A stretch of DNA of 7,404 bases from a bacterium (lineage in GTDB: Bacteria; Spirochaetota; Spirochaetia; JABEVK01): assembly GCA_021781625.1 (NCBI GenBank), contig JAJXWL010000087.1, positions 1 through 7,404 of the forward strand, in the 5' to 3' direction. Within the stretch, counting starts at the first letter, position 1. Each line of letters starts with the position of its first letter. A program made the position numbers and the translations under genes. Below are positions 1-5,329 of the stretch, piece by piece. The notes under the pieces are model-generated. The model was given only the letters and a program-made list of their open reading frames with translations, was not told where the DNA came from and did not search any database.

Positions 1-84
1 TTTGCCAAAAGATTCTCAAAGAATTGCATAAAAAGTCAAAAAAATCCAGAAGGAGCGAGATATACTTCCCTCAAGAGGGCTAAC
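1..84 (+). promoter_or_regulatory. A-rich upstream region of the 85-564 gene with a possible -10 box
   Basis: This is the noncoding leader of the first plus-strand gene. It is A-rich, with a run of seven A at 38-44. TATACT at 61-66 matches five of six bases of a sigma-70 -10 box. No convincing -35 box lies 16-18 bases before it, since that position is A-tract, so the promoter call is weak. TTGCCA at 2-7 with CATAAA at 27-32 is a poorer alternative with a 19-base spacer. AAGGAG at 50-55 looks like a strong ribosome-binding core, but it is 29 bases from the ATG and has no usable start codon at normal distance. Confidence 0.35.
68..79 (+). promoter_or_regulatory. Ribosome binding site of the 85-564 gene inside a small inverted repeat
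   Basis: AAGAGGG at 73-79 lies 5 bases before the ATG at 85 and is the likely Shine-Dalgarno sequence, which supports that start. The same bases form the right arm of the inverted repeat CCCTCAAGAGGG at 68-79. Folded as a 4-bp stem with a 4-base loop, it would pair CCCT with AGGG and hide the binding site. The stem is short, so any control of translation is speculative. Confidence 0.5.
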
Positions 85-564
85 ATGAGTAACGTCGTCG
101 TGTGGATGGATACCGGCTCTAACCCTTGGGTGGCATCCTGCGTCCAGGCTTTAAAAGTTCACCTCAAAGGTAAAGGTCCTTGGCATTGGTTTTTAGCAGG
201 GTCTCAGCGTTTAAAAATCGAACGTTTGGCGTACGATTTGGGAATGACTCCGGTCTTCTGTCACTCTGACCAGCAAACGGACTTGGTCGAGGCCTTAGCG
301 ACGCAGGGGCCCGAGACCTTTCTTGTGCTTTCTGATCGGCTTATCCTGCTCGCCGATTGGAACCCCGGTACCGTCGAGCAATGGAAGGTTTGGCCGGACA
401 CAAGGGTTTGGTGGGGACCGCGTGAGGTAATAGGCTTAGACGAGTCAAAGCCCAAGGCCTGGTTGCCTGAACAACAGTTAGAAAAGCTGACCTGGGCCGA
501 GTACGAGGCTCGTCAAAGCAAAGCCCGGTGGGGTGGACCAAAGGCTTTGTGGATTACCAGTTAG
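85..564 (+). CDS. Hypothetical tryptophan-rich protein, 159 aa, possible alpha/beta fold
   Basis: I do not recognise this protein. The ATG at 85 has a good ribosome-binding sequence (AAGAGGG, 5-base spacing). No signal peptide or membrane segment is apparent, so it is probably cytoplasmic. The sequence alternates short hydrophobic strands (NVVVWMD near 3-9, WHWFLAG near 33-39, TFLVLSD near 78-84, TRVWWGP near 106-112) with amphipathic helices. This suggests a small Rossmann-like or other three-layer alpha/beta domain; that is inference. It holds 13 tryptophans in 159 residues, far above average. It is convergent with the channel gene and the two stop codons overlap within TTAG at 561-564. Real coding is supported by length, ribosome-binding site and tight packing against its neighbour. 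Function is unknown. Confidence 0.75.
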   Translation: MSNVVVWMDTGSNPWVASCVQALKVHLKGKGPWHWFLAGSQRLKIERLAYDLGMTPVFCHSDQQTDLVEALATQGPETFLVLSDRLILLADWNPGTVEQWKVWPDTRVWWGPREVIGLDESKPKAWLPEQQLEKLTWAEYEARQSKARWGGPKALWITS

Positions 565-1847
565 CGTGATCGTTGGGCTTCATTTTGGCGTCGTTGATGA
601 GCACTCCGCTGAATTTCGTCGGCAAAGCCTGGGAACCGCTCTACGACACGGTCAAAGGTAGGCTTGTCGATGCGGTACAGCTCACACCAATCGCGAGCAA
701 TAATGGTTGCTGTGCGGGGAACGGAATGCAACAGGGCGATTTCGCCAAAATATTGGCCTTCTTGCAGAACGGCGTAACTTTTTTTTCGATCGAACGAAAC
801 GACTTCGACACAGCCTTTGGTTATAAAGTACATATCCAAGCCGATTTCGCCTTCTTCAAAAACGATATCACCCGGCTGAAGGATTACCGGTTGAAGGCGT
901 AAGATCAGTTGACGCAAAACGGCTTCGGGCGCGTGCTGAAAAAGGGGCACCCGTTCCAAAAGGTCGCGGTTTAAGTGAAGCCCGATATCTGACCACAGTT
1001 GAGCGGGGAGGGTGTCCGCGATTTGCGCTTCTTCGTGGCCACGGCGAAATTTCCAGAGGTAATCAAAGTATTCTCGCACCCGTCGTTGCAGGTGCCTAGG
1101 AACCTTGCGGTAACGGAGAAACGCTTCGACCTGATCAATTTTGTGTTGAAAGGTGTTCTTGGCGATATCAAAGTTCGAAATCAGGCTGGCTACAACGCCG
1201 ATGACGTACCCGTACATTCCCGCCCCAAACACCTCGATAAAAACTACAAAAAGAATTTGTGAATTCCCATGGGGGGTAATATCGCCGTAACCGATCGTTG
1301 TCATTGTCGTAACTGTCCAGTAGAGCGCCCTAAGGTACAGGCTGACATCGTCATAGTGGTCGGGGTTGCCCGTAACGAGAATCCAAGCGTTGGCGATGTA
1401 GTGCGCCGAGAAGGCGAAGATGACCAAGATGTTAAGGATACGTTGGACAGCCGGGGGGAGTTCAAAAGCGGAGGTAAGGTCCTGAAGGTAACCCAAAACA
1501 AAGAACAACCGAAAGTACCGCAAAAAGACGGCTAAGTAGAGGGTGTGGGCCGGGTTCATGAGCCCCAGAACGAAGGGCAGTTCCCAAGGAATTGCCGTTA
1601 AAAGGTCTAAACTACGAACCGTCCAAAACCGGGAACGTCCCTCCGGCCAAGCGGCCAGGTCAAGAAACTCTTCCCTGAGACGAAACAACGAGCCTGCCAG
1701 AACAAGGGTAAGCGCCAAAACTTCCCAACCAATCCAGGGCCGCCACACGGCCGGGGCAAGGTCACTGTAAAGGGGAGCCGTAATGAGAACAAATAGGTTG
1801 GCTACGAGGGCTACGGCTCGAACACCGAGAACAGGAAAGCGGATCAT
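561..1847 (-). CDS. Cyclic-nucleotide-gated potassium channel, SthK-like
   Basis: A 428-residue inner-membrane channel subunit expected to form a tetramer and pass potassium when cAMP or cGMP binds inside the cell. Rough layout: S1 10-29, S2 38-57, S3 78-96, S4 102-122, S5 136-158, pore helix and filter 173-190, S6 197-224, C-linker 229-300, cyclic-nucleotide-binding domain 301-410. The filter TTIGYGD (183-189) is the potassium signature. The phosphate-binding cassette has FGEIAL (367-372) and PRTA (377-380), including the arginine and threonine that contact the cyclic phosphate. C-linker YFDYLW (260-265) and most of the binding domain resemble Spirochaeta thermophila SthK (about 430 residues), compared from memory. 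S4 has only R110 and R113. The ATG at 1847 is the only start after the in-frame TAG of the hydrolase gene, 9 bases upstream. No strong ribosome-binding site is seen, so translational coupling to the hydrolase is likely. The family call is very secure; gating and ligand preference are inferred. Confidence 0.96.
   Translation of the reverse strand: MIRFPVLGVRAVALVANLFVLITAPLYSDLAPAVWRPWIGWEVLALTLVLAGSLFRLREEFLDLAAWPEGRSRFWTVRSLDLLTAIPWELPFVLGLMNPAHTLYLAVFLRYFRLFFVLGYLQDLTSAFELPPAVQRILNILVIFAFSAHYIANAWILVTGNPDHYDDVSLYLRALYWTVTTMTTIGYGDITPHGNSQILFVVFIEVFGAGMYGYVIGVVASLISNFDIAKNTFQHKIDQVEAFLRYRKVPRHLQRRVREYFDYLWKFRRGHEEAQIADTLPAQLWSDIGLHLNRDLLERVPLFQHAPEAVLRQLILRLQPVILQPGDIVFEEGEIGLDMYFITKGCVEVVSFDRKKSYAVLQEGQYFGEIALLHSVPRTATIIARDWCELYRIDKPTFDRVVERFPGFADEIQRSAHQRRQNEAQRSR
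779..786 (-). repeat. Eight-base A run in the channel coding strand
   Basis: The plus strand has eight T, so the channel mRNA reads A8 across the codons for R354-K355-K356-S357, just before the phosphate-binding cassette. Loss or gain of one A would shift the frame and remove the FGE...PRTA cassette, with stops appearing tens of codons downstream. Whether the length varies cannot be told from one sequence. Confidence 0.6.
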
Positions 1848-1856
1848 CGGGTTAGT

Positions 1857-2987
1857 CTACTCGACCAAAGCTTGCTCGTCGAGCAGATCAAACAGCTCTT
1901 CAGGCCAAAGGTGTTGCCCCCCCCACCGGTTGCCTAAGCGCACGGCGACACCCGAAATCGCTGGACGCAGCAAAAGCACTTGGCCGTGAATGCCTAAGGC
2001 AAAAACAGCCTCCTCGCCCCGACGTTCCAAACCCCACCAATGGCGTCCATACCAAGCGTTTCCCTGACGGAGCCAGGCACCCCAGGCCCCCGGGACGCGG
2101 GCAAAGTCCTGCGGTCGATGCCAGGCTTTTTCACGCTCCCAACCTTGAACTAACCAGGGGTGATCCCACAGAGGACGCCCTTCGTGTAGGCCCTGCGCCA
2201 GAATTAGCCTCCCCAAGGCCTCAAGGCTTCGGGCGGACATCACTAGTCCCGACTCTGTTTTCGGGAACCTCCAGCGTTTTGAGTCTAAGATCCACCAACA
2301 CGCGTCGCTGACCCCCCAGGGGGCCCACAACTTTTCTCGCCAGGCTTTGACCAACACCGGTTCCTCTGAACCCCACGAGCCCCCTAAAGCTTGCTCTAAG
2401 ATTAACCCTAGTAAGAGGGTATGGTAGTCGTTGTAGTGAAAACGCTCGCCAACGGGGTGTTCAAAGCGGGCATCAAGAATGGTTCGGCGGGAATGGGGAT
2501 GCAAAAAGGTACGAACCTGTTCCGAGCCCCAGCGAAAGGATTCGTGAAAACGGATACCGTTGGCCATTCGCCAGAGGTGTTCGACGGTCAGATCAGGGGG
2601 AACAGGGTGGCGAAACGGCAAGCCAAGAGCCTCCAGAGTAACCCCCTCAGGGAGGGAGTTATCAAGACGGAGTGCCGCCCACAGGAGCGTAAACAACGAT
2701 TTTGTCACCGAAAACAGGCGAAACGGTGTATTAACCTCGCCGGGTTGAGCTTCCCAAAGGCGTGAGCTTTGCCCTGCACGCGACAGGATGACCGCCCGGG
2801 TGTCGGTTTTGCGAAAAAGTTCAACAGCCGAGGTCGTGAAGGCCGAAGTTTGTAGCGTTGACCCCGATACCTGTGTCGCTGACCCCGAAACTTTAAGACT
2901 CGGAAAGTAGCTGGCTTCTTTAAGCGGCCCCACGCGTTTTTTCCAACCGGGGTAGGCCAAGCGGCGATACGTCCAGGACTCTTTCAA
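1857..2987 (-). CDS. Serine hydrolase, class C beta-lactamase-like (COG1680 type)
   Basis: A 376-residue serine hydrolase of the beta-lactamase/transpeptidase-like fold, the group that includes AmpC, esterase EstB and the 6-aminohexanoate-dimer hydrolase NylB. SVTK at 93-96 gives the nucleophile S93 and base K96. HYNDY at 184-188 supplies Y185 of the YxN-type motif, 92 residues later, close to AmpC spacing. GIHGQ at 332-336 sits where the KTG motif belongs, with H334-G335 replacing it, as in many non-lactamase members. The segment around 247-264 (GLVMSAR, LGRLIL) is also typical. No signal peptide is seen, so the enzyme is probably cytoplasmic, which argues against a cell-wall role. The start is TTG at 2985-2987, overlapping the upstream TGA by 4 bases (TTGA), with AGGGG 9 bases before it. 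It is likely co-transcribed with the 657-residue protein and the channel. It has 24 tryptophans (6.4%). Substrate unknown; esterase or amidase activity is plausible. Confidence 0.9.
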   Translation of the reverse strand: MKESWTYRRLAYPGWKKRVGPLKEASYFPSLKVSGSATQVSGSTLQTSAFTTSAVELFRKTDTRAVILSRAGQSSRLWEAQPGEVNTPFRLFSVTKSLFTLLWAALRLDNSLPEGVTLEALGLPFRHPVPPDLTVEHLWRMANGIRFHESFRWGSEQVRTFLHPHSRRTILDARFEHPVGERFHYNDYHTLLLGLILEQALGGSWGSEEPVLVKAWREKLWAPWGVSDACWWILDSKRWRFPKTESGLVMSARSLEALGRLILAQGLHEGRPLWDHPWLVQGWEREKAWHRPQDFARVPGAWGAWLRQGNAWYGRHWWGLERRGEEAVFALGIHGQVLLLRPAISGVAVRLGNRWGGQHLWPEELFDLLDEQALVE

Positions 2988-4957
2988 CTCAGACTGCCCC
3001 TAAGCCGTCTTACACGGGTCAGTCGGCTGATCGGCAACAGGTATACTTTGCCGCTATCGGGGTCTTGCGCCTTGAGAAGTACCTCGTTGGCTTGACGGTC
3101 TAACTTGAGGGGGCGGAGGGTCAGCGCCCCCGCCGGTTCGACCTGGCGGGTTTCTAGCTCTACCAGATCAAAGGGATTGGCTAGGACTTGCTCCAACAGC
3201 CGCAACTTGCCTAAAAAATCCAGCCCCCGGGCTTCGAGCTTTTCTCTATGCGTGACAGGATAGGCCAGCTGCCGTTCCTCGATCATAAGGCGGCGCCTTA
3301 ACCGCCCTAACAGCTCCTCTTTTTCTTCTTCGTGCAGGGCTGAGGCTTCGATTTGTTTTTGCCAACGCTCGGTCAGCTCTTGGGCGGGAAGCGTGTCGAC
3401 GGGCGGTACCCAAGTAGGCGGTGGTGCTTCGCCCGTCACGGGTAATGGGGCCGACCACCGTGAAAAGCTCCAAGGACTGCCATCTTGCGGTCGTTTAGCG
3501 GTCTGAGCGGGTGGTAGCGGAGGCAAACCGAGTTGTTGCAGGTCGCGGCTGACCTGGTCAAGGCCTTCGGGGTCGATCAGAAAAACTCCGGGAGCTAGCG
3601 TTTCTAAGACGGCTTGAGGGAACTGTTCGGAGTGTTGAAGGAGGGGGGCCTTGGCTGGGTCGACTCGTAAAACTAAACCCGACCACAGTTGCACCTGCCG
3701 GGTTTGCGCCTCCCATTCCTGAAGGGTAACAGAAATGTTTTGCGGCAGGGCGTGTCCAATGAGCGCACTGAGGGCCTTCTGCAACGTACTGGCTGTGAGC
3801 CCTCTGGCACTGGCGTGTTGAACCCGGGTTTTTGTGAGTTCAAAATGACTCAGTCTGTCGCCTCTTAGTAGCCGAGAGGCGCGAACAGCACACCAAGCTT
3901 CCGACCAGGCACTGCCGGGAGCGAGTCGCCACTCAAAGTTGGCTTCGAGAATGGTGAGGCCTGGGGTAACCTGGGGTGTTCGGAACACCCACGTGTCCTT
4001 TTCGGGACCGGGAAGGAACAGCCCGATGGTCGTCCAAGCTTTTAATAACGCTTCGCGGTCTTCTGGGGTACGCCACGCGAAAATCTGGCCCGAAAAGCGA
4101 CGAAGCGTTCGCCAAGAATAGGCTGTTGAGGGCCGAAGTTTGCTGGCAAATTCCCAAAAACCCCGGGCAGAGTCGTTAAGAAACGGCCCCTTCCAAGGAC
4201 CAAAGGCGGTTGCAAGCAAGGCGGTTCGATCGGTAGCCGTTAAGCGGCCCAAGTCCTCCCAATAGCTGTCTACCAACCGTAAAACCGAGCCTTCCCAGGT
4301 CACCAGCCCAAGGTTTTCGCAGGCTCGTATAAGCTTATCCACACCTTCTTCTTGGGTTAATCCTTCAAATTTGGCCAAAAGTTCCGCGCGGGGCTTTTTT
4401 TTCCAGGTTTGCCCCTGGGTCAATTCTTGGGGAAACTCATCCAAGGCCGCATAGAGGGCTAAAAAGTGAGCTTCGGTCGCTAACGGGATGACCTCAGCCG
4501 GAGGTTGTGCTGGCAAGCCCGCATAAAACCGGGCCTCAGTTAAAAGGTCTTGCACCTCGCTCTCGAGAGTGAAGGGCGATACCTGATACAAAACCTGAGG
4601 GGTGGTCTGATGAAAGAGCCATAACCGTTCCTCCAGGTTCAAAAGGCGCAAACGAAGAACCGCTTCCGACAAGTCTAGCCAGTTAGCAAGGTCGGGTGCC
4701 GAGGTCGGTCCGAGATGCTTTAGCGCGGCCAGAATGTCTAAGTCGCTTTCGGTGAGTAAAAAACGCCTGACGCGAGCCGCTTCGGGCGACGAAACCCGTT
4801 GGATGAGGTCTTGGATCAGGTTCTGCTTGTTGAAAGGGGTTTGTAAGGGCCCTAAATAGTGACGCATCCAGGCGAAAAACGTGGTGTCTGGCAGGGTCAC
4901 GAGGGCACGCTTCCAACTTTCCCAAACGGCACTGTCTCGGTTCATATAAACTCTCAT
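2984..4957 (-). CDS. XPB-partner protein with helicase-associated domain (PF13625-like) and possible WYL-like C-terminus
   Basis: A 657-residue, probably cytoplasmic protein resembling the large helicase-associated proteins found near bacterial XPB genes, such as mycobacterial Rv0862c (from memory). Residues 63-110 look like a winged-helix module. Residues about 322-475 match the domain found at the N-terminus of bacterial XPB: residues 362-415 align without gaps to XPB residues 47-100, including GL (376-377), P395, N397 and L414. A proline-rich linker (472-515) and charged helix (517-560) follow. The end (about 580-645: RPLKL, then KVYLLPISRLTRV) has the strand pattern of a WYL-type sensor domain; this is inference. 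No ATPase motifs are present, so it is not itself a helicase. The start is ATG 4957; ATG 4945 (residue 5) is an alternative preceded by GAGAG. It is the first gene of a likely operon with the hydrolase and channel. An A8 slippery sequence lies at codons 176-178. Confidence 0.8.
   Translation of the reverse strand: MRVYMNRDSAVWESWKRALVTLPDTTFFAWMRHYLGPLQTPFNKQNLIQDLIQRVSSPEAARVRRFLLTESDLDILAALKHLGPTSAPDLANWLDLSEAVLRLRLLNLEERLWLFHQTTPQVLYQVSPFTLESEVQDLLTEARFYAGLPAQPPAEVIPLATEAHFLALYAALDEFPQELTQGQTWKKKPRAELLAKFEGLTQEEGVDKLIRACENLGLVTWEGSVLRLVDSYWEDLGRLTATDRTALLATAFGPWKGPFLNDSARGFWEFASKLRPSTAYSWRTLRRFSGQIFAWRTPEDREALLKAWTTIGLFLPGPEKDTWVFRTPQVTPGLTILEANFEWRLAPGSAWSEAWCAVRASRLLRGDRLSHFELTKTRVQHASARGLTASTLQKALSALIGHALPQNISVTLQEWEAQTRQVQLWSGLVLRVDPAKAPLLQHSEQFPQAVLETLAPGVFLIDPEGLDQVSRDLQQLGLPPLPPAQTAKRPQDGSPWSFSRWSAPLPVTGEAPPPTWVPPVDTLPAQELTERWQKQIEASALHEEEKEELLGRLRRRLMIEERQLAYPVTHREKLEARGLDFLGKLRLLEQVLANPFDLVELETRQVEPAGALTLRPLKLDRQANEVLLKAQDPDSGKVYLLPISRLTRVRRLRGSLS
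2997..3001 (-). promoter_or_regulatory. Ribosome binding site supporting the TTG start of the hydrolase
   Basis: Read on the minus strand, AGGGG lies 9 bases before the TTG at 2985-2987, inside the end of the upstream gene. It is the main reason for accepting a TTG start. No ATG occurs in this frame before the catalytic SVTK motif apart from this initiator. Confidence 0.55.
4394..4416 (-). other. Candidate -1 ribosomal frameshift site (A AAA AAG with upstream AGGGG)
   Basis: On the minus strand the codons for K176-K177-K178 read AAA AAA AAG, placing the slippery heptamer A AAA AAG (4394-4400) in the correct phase for -1 slippage. AGGGG (4412-4416) lies 11 bases upstream, like the stimulatory Shine-Dalgarno element of E. 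coli dnaX. A -1 shift would add nine residues (APRGTFGQI) and stop at TGA, giving a 187-residue N-terminal product. The downstream GC-rich stretch has CCGCGCGG but no clear stable stem-loop. Confidence 0.3.
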
Positions 4958-4998
4958 CTTAAGCTCAACGACAGCAAATTAAAAGAGGCACGAAGGTC

Positions 4999-5045
4999 AG
5001 AGGGGGCTTTTCTTGCTCGGGCGCTTGGGCATAAACTCAGCATAA
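4999..5045 (+). CDS. Possible 10-codon leader ORF with strong ribosome binding site, coupled to the 5045 gene
   Basis: AGAGGGGG at 4999-5006 is the best Shine-Dalgarno-like sequence before the 5045 gene, but it is about 38 bases too far upstream to serve that ATG. Six bases after it, a TTG at 5013-5015 opens a ten-codon frame (MLGRLGINSA if TTG is read as Met) ending in TAA at 5043-5045. That stop overlaps the next ATG as TAATG, a classic translational-coupling junction. The coding part is 5013-5045; the entry includes its binding site. The ORF is very short and could be chance, so existence is uncertain. Confidence 0.35.
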
Positions 5046-5058
5046 TGAAAAAGGTCAA
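5030..5058 (-). promoter_or_regulatory. Possible sigma-70-type promoter for the 4957-to-561 gene cluster
   Basis: Read on the minus strand, TTGACC (5053-5058, five of six -35 consensus bases) is followed after 17 bases by TTTATG (5030-5035, three of six -10 bases). Transcription would begin near 5023 and leave a leader of about 65 bases before ATG 4957. The position suits the first gene of the cluster, although the -35 box falls inside the start of the divergent gene at 5045. The -10 match is poor. Confidence 0.35.
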
Positions 5059-5329
5059 AAAACCTCTACCAAAACTCTTCTGGATTTTCTTGGAACTGCT
5101 TACTAGTGTTCCCCTTGCCGTCGGTGCGGGCTTAGGGGCCGTGGTCGGCTTGCGCACACTCTTTGGTTTACCGCTCTTTCACGGCCTGGCAAAGAACCGT
5201 AGCCTGGCAGGAGGAATTCTTGAGCTTGTCGGGATTGGGATTGTGGTCGCCTTGGTCACCATCTTTCTTAACCTCTGGAAGCATGGACTCAAACGTGCTG
5301 GGATAGACCTAGACCGTTCCCACCACTAA
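5045..5329 (+). CDS. Small two-helix membrane protein, 94 aa, unknown function
   Basis: A small predicted inner-membrane protein. The N-terminus is basic (MKKVKK), then hydrophobic segments span about 12-38 and 56-75, separated by a short loop (HGLAKNRSL), and a basic tail follows (KHGLKR). The charges suggest both ends are cytoplasmic. Glycine-rich stretches (AVGAGLGAVVG; LVGIGIVV) may pack helices together. I do not recognise a family. The ATG at 5045 was chosen because it starts a membrane-protein-like sequence and does not overlap the divergent gene; the frame stays open to a GTG at 4859, but that would overlap about 100 bases of the 657-residue gene. No good ribosome-binding site directly precedes this ATG; coupling to a leader ORF ending TAATG may explain that. 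Its last 21 bases overlap the end of the XPB gene. It is probably real, but short. Confidence 0.65.
   Translation: MKKVKKPLPKLFWIFLELLTSVPLAVGAGLGAVVGLRTLFGLPLFHGLAKNRSLAGGILELVGIGIVVALVTIFLNLWKHGLKRAGIDLDRSHH

Noticed and set aside
573..902. 109-residue plus-strand frame opposite the channel gene
   Set aside because: It lies antisense to the conserved cyclic-nucleotide-binding domain; the minus-strand reading fully explains the sequence.
2421..2765. 114-residue plus-strand frame opposite the serine hydrolase
   Set aside because: It is antisense to the hydrolase catalytic region (SVTK to YND) and its protein has no recognisable features.
1857..2987. True class C beta-lactamase (antibiotic resistance)
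   Set aside because: No signal peptide is present and the KTG motif is replaced by a GIHG-type segment, so a cytoplasmic esterase- or amidase-like role is more likely.
4859..5329. 156-residue form of the small membrane protein starting at GTG 4859
   Set aside because: It would overlap the start of the 657-residue gene by about 100 bases, and its extra 62 residues have no domain character. The ATG at 5045 gives a compact membrane protein.
5309..5329. Rho-independent terminator between the small membrane gene and XPB
   Set aside because: The genes overlap by 21 bases and no GC-rich stem followed by a T run is visible on either strand.
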